Origin: Thermoanaerobacterales bacterium UBA4877
Lineage (GTDB): Bacteria > Bacillota > Thermoanaerobacteria > Thermoanaerobacterales > UBA4877
Assembly (NCBI GenBank): GCA_002399345.1
Contig: DHDL01000011.1
Location: 9,962-17,720, forward strand
DNA length: 7,759 nt
Direction of reading: 5' to 3'
The notes under the pieces were generated by a model. It did not search any database. It was not told the DNA's origin and saw only the letters and a program-made list of their open reading frames with translations. The first letter of the stretch is position 1. The number at the start of each line of letters is the position of its first letter. This document shows positions 1-5,919 of the stretch, in pieces. Made by a program: the position numbers and the translations under genes.

Positions 1-266
1 TTGCTTATGAACCGGTATGGGCCATAGGACCGGGTAAAACCCCGCCGGGAAAAGAACGTATAGCAAAGACTGCGGCCTATATACGCAAGGTATCCGCTGG
101 CAACGATGTGGTATATGGCGGCGGGCTGAAAAAAGATAATGCCGAAATGCTTGCGTCTATACCAGAGATCAGTGGAGGACTCATAGCACTTACAAGATTT
201 ACGGGAGACATCGGTTTTTACCCCGACGAATATCTGGAGATTGTTAAAACTTATATAGGTTATTAA
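1..266 (+). CDS. Triosephosphate isomerase-like protein, C-terminal part (5' end outside window)
   Basis: This is the last 87 residues of a TIM-barrel isomerase, read in the frame starting at base 3 and ending at TAA 264-266. The first visible residues, AYEPVWAIGPGK, match the TIM catalytic loop; the Glu codon at 9-11 is the expected general base. Further on, YGGGLKKDN (from 114) aligns with the phosphate-binding YGGSVKPDN strand, and SGGLIALTRF aligns with the usual DGALVGGASL. The family interconverts aldose and ketose triose phosphates in the cytoplasm. The Gly-Gly of loop 8 is replaced by Ala-Leu and is followed by a short insertion, so this may be a paralogue for another sugar phosphate, such as the erythrulose-phosphate isomerases of tetritol pathways, rather than the glycolytic enzyme. 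The next gene starts 19 bases after its stop, which indicates co-transcription. Family assignment is firm; substrate is unknown. Confidence 0.85.
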   Translation, partial: AYEPVWAIGPGKTPPGKERIAKTAAYIRKVSAGNDVVYGGGLKKDNAEMLASIPEISGGLIALTRFTGDIGFYPDEYLEIVKTYIGY

Positions 267-285
267 GAAAGGGAAGTGTTCATAT

Positions 286-1737
286 ATGAAACTGACTTTT
301 GAATATGGTTTAGGTACCGTTGATGCGAATCTGCCGGAGAATACGGACGTTTTTATACCGGGAGTGACCATACCTGATCCGGCGTATATTCCGGAAGATC
401 AGCTTGAACAAAAAACATTGGAGTCCATTAGGAATCCTATGGGCATGGAACCGTTATCAAAGCTTGCACACAAGGGATCAAAAGTGACCATAGTATTTCC
501 TGATAACATAAAGGGCGGAGAACAGCCAACTTCTCACAGGAAGGTATCTATAAAGCTTATATTACAGGAACTTTATGATGCGGGGGTAGAGAAAAAAGAT
601 ATCATGCTGATCTGTTCCAACGGCCTTCACAGAAAGAATACCAAGGAGGAAATCCGCAGCTTATTAGGTCCTGAGATTTTTAATGAATTTTGGCATTCAG
701 GCCAAATAATCAACCATGATAGCGAGGATTATGAGCATCTGGTGGATTTAGGAAAGACAAAGCGTGGAGATCCTGTTATCATGAATAAATATGTTTATGA
801 CAGCGATGTTGCGATCCTTATCGGACATACGCAGGGAAACCCCTATGGAGCATATTCCGGTGGGTATAAACACTGCGCGACCGGTATTACACATTGGAGG
901 TCCATAGCTTCACATCATGTTCCGGAGGTTATGCACCGCAGTGATTTTGTGCCAGTAAACACTCATTCACTCATGAGAACGAAGTTTAATGAGATAGGGA
1001 TGCACATGGAAGAGTGCATGGGTAAAAAGTTTTTCTGCTGCGATGCTGTTTTGGATACAAAATCAAGGCAAATTCAAATAAACAGCGGTTATGCGAAGGT
1101 AATGCAGCCTTATTCATGGAAAATGGCTAACAAGCGTACCTTCGTACCCTTTGCGGAAAAGAAATATAATGTGCTGGTATTTGGAATGCCGCAGGCTTTC
1201 CACTATGGCGACGGCATGGGAACGAATCCCATTATGATGATGCAGGGGCTTTCGGCACAGGTCATACGCCATAAAAGAGTGATGTCGGATAATTGTGTTA
1301 TCATTTGTGCTTCAGCCTGTAATGGTTATTTCAATGAAGCGCGCTGGCCGTATCTGAGGGAAATGTATGACATGTTCCAGACAAATCATATGTATACGCT
1401 ACCGGATATGAACAAGTATGGTGAGTATTTTGCCACAAATAAAGAATATATAAGGAAATATAGATATGCCCATGCCTTTCATCCCTTCCATGGTTTTTCC
1501 ATGATTTCCTGCGGACATATCGCAGAGGCAAACACATCCGCAATTTATATATGCGGTGCTCAGGAACCGGGTTATGCTAGGGGAATGGGGCTTAAGACAA
1601 GGGCGACTATTGAGGATGCTCTGGAAGATGCGAAGAGGATTGTAGGAGAGAATCCGAATATCCTTGCGCTGCCTCAGACATATAAGCTGGGTGCAGTACA
1701 TTTGATGATGAAAAATGATTCTATAGAAGATGTATAA
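286..1737 (+). CDS. LarA-superfamily (DUF2088) nickel-pincer racemase/epimerase homologue, substrate unknown
   Basis: This 483-residue protein has LarA (lactate racemase) architecture: an N-terminal DUF2088 domain and a C-terminal domain. LarA moves a hydride at an alpha-hydroxy carbon using a nickel-pincer nucleotide (NPN) covalently held by a Lys. Visible motifs are PDNIK (72-76, Asp73 matching LarA Asp72), SNGLHR (111-116, His115 matching catalytic His108) and YSGGYK (190-195, Lys195 matching the NPN-attached Lys184). His211 sits 16 residues after that Lys, like the Ni ligand His200. The cofactor site therefore looks intact. By alignment, LarA His174 becomes Asn185, Arg75 becomes Lys76 and Lys298 becomes Gln320, so lactate is an unlikely substrate. 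AAGAAAGGGAAG precedes the ATG. Between a TIM-like gene and a ManA-like gene in a PTS operon, epimerisation of a sugar or sugar acid (perhaps phosphorylated) is plausible but inferred. No larB, larC or larE is in the window. Confidence 0.88.
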   Translation: MKLTFEYGLGTVDANLPENTDVFIPGVTIPDPAYIPEDQLEQKTLESIRNPMGMEPLSKLAHKGSKVTIVFPDNIKGGEQPTSHRKVSIKLILQELYDAGVEKKDIMLICSNGLHRKNTKEEIRSLLGPEIFNEFWHSGQIINHDSEDYEHLVDLGKTKRGDPVIMNKYVYDSDVAILIGHTQGNPYGAYSGGYKHCATGITHWRSIASHHVPEVMHRSDFVPVNTHSLMRTKFNEIGMHMEECMGKKFFCCDAVLDTKSRQIQINSGYAKVMQPYSWKMANKRTFVPFAEKKYNVLVFGMPQAFHYGDGMGTNPIMMMQGLSAQVIRHKRVMSDNCVIICASACNGYFNEARWPYLREMYDMFQTNHMYTLPDMNKYGEYFATNKEYIRKYRYAHAFHPFHGFSMISCGHIAEANTSAIYICGAQEPGYARGMGLKTRATIEDALEDAKRIVGENPNILALPQTYKLGAVHLMMKNDSIEDV

Positions 1738-1781
1738 GGATATACCAGATTATAATTTTTATAGATATTTTAAGCGGGTAA

Positions 1782-1787
1782 AGGAGA
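1782..1787 (+). promoter_or_regulatory. Ribosome binding site of the ManA-like gene; start ambiguous
   Basis: AGGAGA lies upstream of two in-frame starts. The GTG at 1792 follows it by 4 bases and the ATG at 1798 by 10 bases. The two choices differ only by the residues Met-Ile, so function is unaffected. Confidence 0.6.
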
Positions 1788-1791
1788 GATT

Positions 1792-2880
1792 GTGATTATG
1801 AGTAAATGGAGCGGCGAGCCGATTCTTTTTGGTGATGACAGGATTACACGGCCGTATATCGGCGGTAAACTGTTAAATGAGTGGAGAAGGATGGAGAGCA
1901 CTGAGGATGGACATAATTGCGAGGAGCTTCTTGTTACATCCATAGGTGCCATATCTAAGGGGCATAAAGAAGGATATGCCATAAGCACGACCATCCCTGA
2001 GCAAGGCTCAGTATCGCTTAAGGATATTATTGATGATGATCCCGAGGGTATTCTCGGTAAAAAATATAATAAACGCAATCCACATAACTTATCGGTGCTG
2101 GCACGGGCCGGAGATACAATTGTAAGGCTCGTGCTCCAGTGCCATCCTACTAAGGCCGACGCTAAAAAATATTTCGGCAGCATTTGCGGTAAGTCGGAGG
2201 CCTGGTATATTGCGAGGACAAGAAAAGTTGAAGGTGAAGAAAACTGCGTGTATGCGGGATTTAAGGAGCATGTTTCAAGAGATTTATGGCATGACTTGTG
2301 CAAAAAGCAGGATGTTGATAAAATGGTAGATTGCCTGCACAAAATATCTGTTAAGCAGGGTGATGTCATTCTAATTCCCGCGGGTATGCCACATGCGGTC
2401 GGCCCGGGATGTATTTTCCTGGAGGTGCATGAGTGCAGCGATATTACGATCAGGGCGGAAAGAAATATAAACGGCATTGTTTTGACAGATGATGAAATGT
2501 TTTCAGGGTTATCATTTGATGATGGTATAGATTTATTCGATTTTACAACATATTCTACAGAAGGTATAAGAGAGAAAGTTATAATGAAGCCGAAGCAGAT
2601 TATGACGCAGAGTGGCAGCCAGCTGACTCAAATGATCGGCAGCAGTGATACGAATGCTTTTGGTATGCAGGTTGTAGATATTAAAGGTGAATTTACTTTA
2701 CCATCATTTGACGGCCATAGATTGATGGTTGCAGCGGACAATGATGTTACACTGAGGTGGAGCGATGGCTCAATCAATCTGGTACAAGGTCACGGCGCTT
2801 TAATACCTTATGGTTGTAAGAATTTAAAGTTAGAATCACCCGATGCGAGGGTTGTTATTGGACTTCCCTCGGAATTATAA
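1792..2880 (+). CDS. Class I mannose-6-phosphate isomerase-like cupin (divergent ManA family)
   Basis: This 362-residue protein belongs to the zinc-dependent cupin isomerases that interconvert aldose 6-phosphates such as mannose 6-phosphate with the ketose. The metal-site pattern is complete: LQCHP (Gln116, His118), GKSEAWY (Glu136) and IPAGMPHAVGPG (His201). A helical insertion spans about 150-185, with GFKEHVSRD near 156-163. Arg221, in SDITIR, matches the conserved catalytic-region Arg of the family's SDTTYR motif. Length lies between short Bacillus-type (about 315) and enterobacterial ManA (about 390). The strand after His201 departs from the family: EVHECSDITIRAER replaces the usual EIQQNSDTTYRxYD, so the sugar specificity may differ. 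The start may be GTG 1792 or ATG 1798. It lies 54 bases after the LarA-like gene and 36 before the EIIB start. Fold and metal site are certain; mannose 6-phosphate as substrate is only a family default. Confidence 0.85.
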   Translation: MIMSKWSGEPILFGDDRITRPYIGGKLLNEWRRMESTEDGHNCEELLVTSIGAISKGHKEGYAISTTIPEQGSVSLKDIIDDDPEGILGKKYNKRNPHNLSVLARAGDTIVRLVLQCHPTKADAKKYFGSICGKSEAWYIARTRKVEGEENCVYAGFKEHVSRDLWHDLCKKQDVDKMVDCLHKISVKQGDVILIPAGMPHAVGPGCIFLEVHECSDITIRAERNINGIVLTDDEMFSGLSFDDGIDLFDFTTYSTEGIREKVIMKPKQIMTQSGSQLTQMIGSSDTNAFGMQVVDIKGEFTLPSFDGHRLMVAADNDVTLRWSDGSINLVQGHGALIPYGCKNLKLESPDARVVIGLPSEL

Positions 2881-2901
2881 ATAAAAAAGATAATGCTAAA
2901 G

Positions 2902-2909
2902 AAAGGAGG
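2902..2909 (+). promoter_or_regulatory. Strong ribosome binding site fixing the EIIB start
   Basis: AAAGGAGG is followed after 7 bases by ATG 2917. This favours 2917 over the in-frame ATG at 2893, whose extra residues (LKKGGKE) would simply be the translated ribosome binding site. Confidence 0.85.
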
Positions 2910-2916
2910 CAAAGAG

Positions 2917-3237
2917 ATGAAAATAGCAGCAGTAGCGGCATGTACAGCGGGTATAGCTCATACCTATATTGCCAGGGAAAAACTAATGAAAAGTGCCGAG
3001 TCCAGAGGACATATTATTCACTGTGAAACGCAAGGCACAATAGGAGTGGAAAACGAGTTATCAAAGGAAGACATTAAAGAAGCTGACGTTGTTATATTAG
3101 CTGTAGATATAGCTATTAACGGTATGGATCGATTTAAGGGAAAGAAAGTTATTAAGATAGGTACTTCATCTTTAATCAAAAACCCGATAGGATTTATTCA
3201 AAAGGTAGAAAAACTCTTAGAAAAGGAGAATAACTGA
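2917..3237 (+). CDS. PTS system fructose-family EIIB component
   Basis: This 106-residue cytoplasmic protein is a stand-alone fructose-type EIIB. It accepts phosphate from EIIA and gives it to the sugar bound by EIIC. It opens MKIAAVAACTAGIAHTYIA, matching the family signature ACPTGIAHTYMA; Cys9 (codon 2941-2943) is the phosphorylated residue. The Pro-Thr after the Cys is here Thr-Ala, a mild departure. HCETQGTIGVENEL (from residue 33) and the ADVVILAVDI strand are also typical. Length is normal for a single EIIB domain. The start is chosen from the ribosome binding site at 2902-2909. Its TGA stop overlaps the EIIC ATG by one base, so the two are translationally coupled. The fructose label denotes the family, not a proven substrate. 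Confidence 0.93.
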   Translation: MKIAAVAACTAGIAHTYIAREKLMKSAESRGHIIHCETQGTIGVENELSKEDIKEADVVILAVDIAINGMDRFKGKKVIKIGTSSLIKNPIGFIQKVEKLLEKENN

Positions 3238-4325
3238 TGAAACTCGGAGATATTAAAAAACATGTTATGACCGGTATCAGTTATATGATTCCGTTGGTCG
3301 TAGCTTCCGGGCTCACCATGGCCATCGGCAGGGCATTGGCTGGTGCAAATGTTGATAGTCTCGGTACAACTGGTTTTGCATATTGGATGTATACCACTGG
3401 TCAGCTGGGAATGTCTCTCATGGTACCGATTCTTTGTGCCTATACTGCTTTTTCGGTGGCAGATAGGCCGGCATTGGCACCCGGTTTGATAATAGGTTTG
3501 ATAGCTAATGAGATTAAAGCAGGCTTTATTGGCGGCCTGGTCGGAGGTTTATTGGTAGGTTATCTTGTCCTTTTGATTAAAAAGTATGTTAAGCTACCAA
3601 AGAGTTTGACAGGTATTATACCAGTTATAGTTATTCCGTTTTTGGCAACGTCGATATCTGCTTTTATTATGTTTGCCATCCTTGGTACGCCGATAAGTTG
3701 GATGACAAAGATCATGACGGACTTTTTAACTTCTTTATCCGGCGGAGCAAAGTTTTTATACGGAGCTATTGTGGGAGGCATGTCTACATTTGATTTTGGC
3801 GGGCCAGTAAACAAGGTTGCTACTGCTTATTGTAATGCGTTGCTTGCCGAGGGTGTCGGTGATGCAAAGGTTTGTCAGTTTCTGGGATCAATGATCCCGC
3901 CGTTTGGTATTGCAATTTCTGCTATTTTGACAAGAAAGAAGTATACTAGGGCGGAAATTGAATCATTAAAATCTGCTGTCCCTATGGGTTGCGTTATGAT
4001 TACGGAAGGTGTAATCCCAATTGCGGCACGCGACCTGGTGAGGGTTGTTATATCTTGTGTGATTGGTTCGGCGGTTGCAGGCGGACTATCTATGAGCTGG
4101 GGTATATCATCCCCGCTGCCCAATGGAGGTTTTATAGCATTCCCGTTCTTCACCAAACCCATAAAAGCTTTGATATGTCTTGCTATCGGTAGTATTATCA
4201 CGGGTTTTGTGCTATCGCTTATTAAGAAGAATGTTACAGATGAGGATGAGAAATTCGATGATCTGGGCTATGAAACAAATGATGATGATTCGGGAGATGA
4301 CATATCGTTTGAAATTATGGAATAG
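3237..4325 (+). CDS. PTS system fructose-family EIIC permease
   Basis: This 362-residue inner-membrane protein is the sugar channel of the PTS. Hydrophobic segments are visible near 14-34, 57-73, 82-116, 124-150, 172-182, 215-231, 247-288 and 308-329. Family landmarks are MSTFDFGGPVNK (182-193), IPPFGIAIS (220-228) and MITEGVIPIAARD (254-266), matching the GITEGAIPFA signature. The common APHGG near the C-terminal end is LPNGG here (Asn296), which could bear on substrate choice. The cytoplasmic tail (334-362) is strongly acidic, with 14 Asp/Glu and one Lys in 29 residues. The start overlaps the EIIB stop and has AAAAGGAG upstream. EIIB and EIIA are separate proteins here, unlike fused FruA. 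Family is certain; the transported sugar is not known. Confidence 0.93.
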   Translation: MKLGDIKKHVMTGISYMIPLVVASGLTMAIGRALAGANVDSLGTTGFAYWMYTTGQLGMSLMVPILCAYTAFSVADRPALAPGLIIGLIANEIKAGFIGGLVGGLLVGYLVLLIKKYVKLPKSLTGIIPVIVIPFLATSISAFIMFAILGTPISWMTKIMTDFLTSLSGGAKFLYGAIVGGMSTFDFGGPVNKVATAYCNALLAEGVGDAKVCQFLGSMIPPFGIAISAILTRKKYTRAEIESLKSAVPMGCVMITEGVIPIAARDLVRVVISCVIGSAVAGGLSMSWGISSPLPNGGFIAFPFFTKPIKALICLAIGSIITGFVLSLIKKNVTDEDEKFDDLGYETNDDDSGDDISFEIME

Positions 4326-4403
4326 GATGTATGCCTAATCTGTAAATATAATGATTTAATATATGAAAAATTGTAAGGGCTTAATTTCGGGAGGTTATAA
4401 ATA

Positions 4404-5267
4404 ATGCTTTTAAATTTAAAAGATATTCTGAGTGTAGCAAAAAAAAATTCTTTTGCAGTGGGCGCATTTAACACCACGGATGTAGCATTGGTCAGGTCAG
4501 TTGTAGAGGAAGCAGAAAAGACAGATACACCGGCTATCCTTCAATTCGCACCCGGAGAATTTAACTATGCGACACCCTACTTTTTCGAATATGTAATCAA
4601 AAGAATGGAAAACAGCCGGGTGCCTTTTGCACTGCATCTTGATCACGGCAAGACTATAGAGGAATGTGTAAAGGCGATCCAGGCAGGATTTACATCGGTT
4701 ATGATTGACGGATCAACCATGAGTTTTGAAGATAATATTAGGATAACAAAACATGTGGCAGATGTGGCGCATATGGCCGGGGTTTCCGTAGAAGGTGAGA
4801 TTGGTACCATAGGGACCATGAATAATTCCGACGAAGGCGGAGTTGACAATGTTGTTTACACAAATCCCGATGATGTTGTAAATTTTGTGGATAAAACAGG
4901 TGTGGATGCCTTGGCTGTTGCCATAGGTACTGCACATGGCATATACCCTAAGAATTTTAAGCCGGAGCTGCAAATTGGTATATTAAAAGAAATCAATAAA
5001 GTAACAGACATACCTTTGGTACTCCACGGAGGAAGCGATAATCCTGATAATGAAATACGTGAGGCCTGTGAAATAGGTATTCAGAAGGTAAACATTTCAA
5101 GCGACATCAAACAGGAGTTTTTTAAAGCCGTTACCAGTATTTTAAATGATACGGGATGTTTTTTGCCGCCCAAGGTATTTAATCCAGCAATAGAAGCAAC
5201 AAAAAAAGTTGTGCATAATAAAATGGAGCTTTTCGGCTCATTAGGCAAGGCGCATTTATATAGATAA
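4404..5267 (+). CDS. Class II ketose-bisphosphate aldolase (fructose/tagatose-bisphosphate aldolase family)
   Basis: This 287-residue zinc-dependent aldolase is of the GatY/KbaY/FbaA type, which reversibly splits a ketose 1,6-bisphosphate into DHAP and an aldehyde phosphate. Motifs in order are VGAFNTTD (19-26), LHLDHGKT (77-84; Asp80 as catalytic acid, His81 as zinc ligand), VMIDGS (99-104), VEGEIGTIG (129-137), GTAHGIY (175-181; His178 zinc ligand) and LVLHGGSDNP (205-214; His208 zinc ligand and phosphate loop). KVNISSD (228-234) replaces the common KINIxTD. All catalytic residues are present. GGGAGG at 4389-4394 precedes the ATG by 9 bases. A 78-base gap separates it from EIIC with no terminator, so it is probably on the same transcript. 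Its place between EIIC and EIIA points to cleavage of the imported sugar after a second phosphorylation. The kinase is not in the window, and which diastereomer is cleaved cannot be told. Confidence 0.93.
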   Translation: MLLNLKDILSVAKKNSFAVGAFNTTDVALVRSVVEEAEKTDTPAILQFAPGEFNYATPYFFEYVIKRMENSRVPFALHLDHGKTIEECVKAIQAGFTSVMIDGSTMSFEDNIRITKHVADVAHMAGVSVEGEIGTIGTMNNSDEGGVDNVVYTNPDDVVNFVDKTGVDALAVAIGTAHGIYPKNFKPELQIGILKEINKVTDIPLVLHGGSDNPDNEIREACEIGIQKVNISSDIKQEFFKAVTSILNDTGCFLPPKVFNPAIEATKKVVHNKMELFGSLGKAHLYR

Positions 5268-5280
5268 CGGATTGCCCTTA

Positions 5281-5293
5281 AAGGGAGAGGTGA
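5281..5293 (+). promoter_or_regulatory. Ribosome binding site fixing the EIIA start
   Basis: A purine-rich stretch, AAGGGAGAGGTGA, precedes ATG 5299 by 5 bases. This favours 5299 over the in-frame TTG at 5272 or GTG at 5290, which lie before or within the site. Confidence 0.75.
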
Positions 5294-5298
5294 ACCTA

Positions 5299-5760
5299 AT
5301 GGAACTGGAAGAGATATTGGACGAGAGAATAATAAAAATCGGCCTGGATGCCGGTTCTAAAGATGATGCAATAAGAAAGATGAGCGCAATCCTTTATGAA
5401 AACGGATATATCAATGACATTGAGGATTTTGTGAAGGATATATATCTGAGAGAACAGGAGGGCGTTACCGGCATCGGAAATGGTGTGGCAATTCCTCACG
5501 GTAAAAGCGGCAGCGTTACTAGGATTGGGATTGCGATTGCCACTCTTAAAGATGAAATAGAATGGGAGACACTGGATGGAGAAAAAGTGAATACCATATT
5601 TTTGTTTTGCGTAAGTAATGATACAAATTCTGCCCGAGATCACCTGGTACTGCTTTCTAAGGTTGCGGCAAAGATAGCTGATGATGAAATGCTGCAAAAA
5701 ATCAGCATGGCAAAATCAGCACAAGAAGTTGTAAGCTATTTGGGAGGTAAGTCGGCTTAG
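5299..5760 (+). CDS. PTS system fructose-family EIIA component
   Basis: This 153-residue cytoplasmic EIIA of the mannitol/fructose type takes phosphate from HPr and passes it to EIIB. The signature EGVTGIGNGVAIPHGKSG contains the phosphorylated His67 (counting from Met 5299). WETLDGEKVNTIFLFCV and DHLVLLSKVAAKI follow as in the family. Length is that of one isolated domain, with no fused HPr or regulatory domain, so it is not a PRD-type regulator. It starts 31 bases after the aldolase stop, is the last gene of the operon, and a terminator follows at once. Together with EIIB and EIIC it completes one sugar-specific PTS, spread over three proteins with the aldolase gene inserted before EIIA. 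Confidence 0.93.
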   Translation: MELEEILDERIIKIGLDAGSKDDAIRKMSAILYENGYINDIEDFVKDIYLREQEGVTGIGNGVAIPHGKSGSVTRIGIAIATLKDEIEWETLDGEKVNTIFLFCVSNDTNSARDHLVLLSKVAAKIADDEMLQKISMAKSAQEVVSYLGGKSA

Positions 5761-5764
5761 CGCA

Positions 5765-5809
5765 AAATCTTCCATCTTCATAGAGGATGGGAGATTTTTT
5801 ATTTTTTTT
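5765..5809 (+). terminator. Intrinsic terminator closing the PTS operon
   Basis: A 12-pair hairpin (5765-5776 with 5786-5797, one T-G wobble, 9-base loop) leads into a T-rich run to 5809 interrupted by a single A. It begins 5 bases after the EIIA stop. Confidence 0.9.
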
Positions 5810-5840
5810 AGGCCGCAGGACTAATCAGCTATATAGAATA

Positions 5841-5860
5841 GATTTTAAATATTTAAAATC
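5841..5860. repeat. Perfect 20-base AT-rich palindrome upstream of the pepV-like promoter
   Basis: Bases 5841-5860 (GATTTTAAAT then ATTTAAAATC) are exactly self-complementary, with no mismatch and no spacer. The palindrome ends 1 base before the -35 hexamer, centred about 46 bases before the expected transcription start. It could bind a dimeric regulator or act as an AT-rich UP element. No protein is identified for it. Confidence 0.75.
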
Positions 5861-5861
5861 A

Positions 5862-5890
5862 TTGAAAACGACAGTAGACTAAACTATAAT
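5862..5890 (+). promoter_or_regulatory. Sigma-A-type promoter of the pepV-like gene
   Basis: TTGAAA (5862-5867), a 17-base spacer and a perfect TATAAT (5885-5890) give a near-consensus housekeeping promoter. Transcription would start near 5897, leaving a leader of roughly 23 bases before the ATG. The ribosome binding site AGGAGG lies at 5905-5910. Together with the terminator at 5765-5809 this makes the dipeptidase gene independent of the PTS operon. Confidence 0.85.
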
Positions 5891-5919
5891 ATATGTAACT
5901 ATATAGGAGGAGGGATTTT

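Noticed and set aside
1751..1756. TATAAT in the gap before the ManA-like gene as an internal promoter
   Set aside because: No -35-like hexamer at 16-18 bases upstream, and the hexamer is easily met by chance in AT-rich spacer DNA.
1770..2477. Long antisense open frame (235 codons) opposite the ManA-like gene
   Set aside because: The translation is Ser/Leu/Pro-rich with no recognisable motif, no clear ribosome binding site, and lies wholly opposite a gene with clear family motifs.
3560..4201. Antisense open frames opposite EIIC
   Set aside because: They mirror the membrane-protein coding strand, carry no family signature and have no start context.
4326..4403. The 78-base gap before the aldolase as a promoter or terminator
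   Set aside because: It is AT-rich, but I see no hairpin with a T run and no paired -35/-10 elements; only the ribosome binding site at 4389-4394 is supported.
5296..5697. Antisense open frame of 133 codons opposite EIIA
   Set aside because: Low-complexity translation without a recognisable domain; the + strand EIIA is well supported.
5761..5919. A short gene or riboswitch in the gap before the pepV-like gene
   Set aside because: The space is filled by the terminator, palindrome, promoter and ribosome binding site; the leader is too short for a riboswitch and no open frame is convincing.
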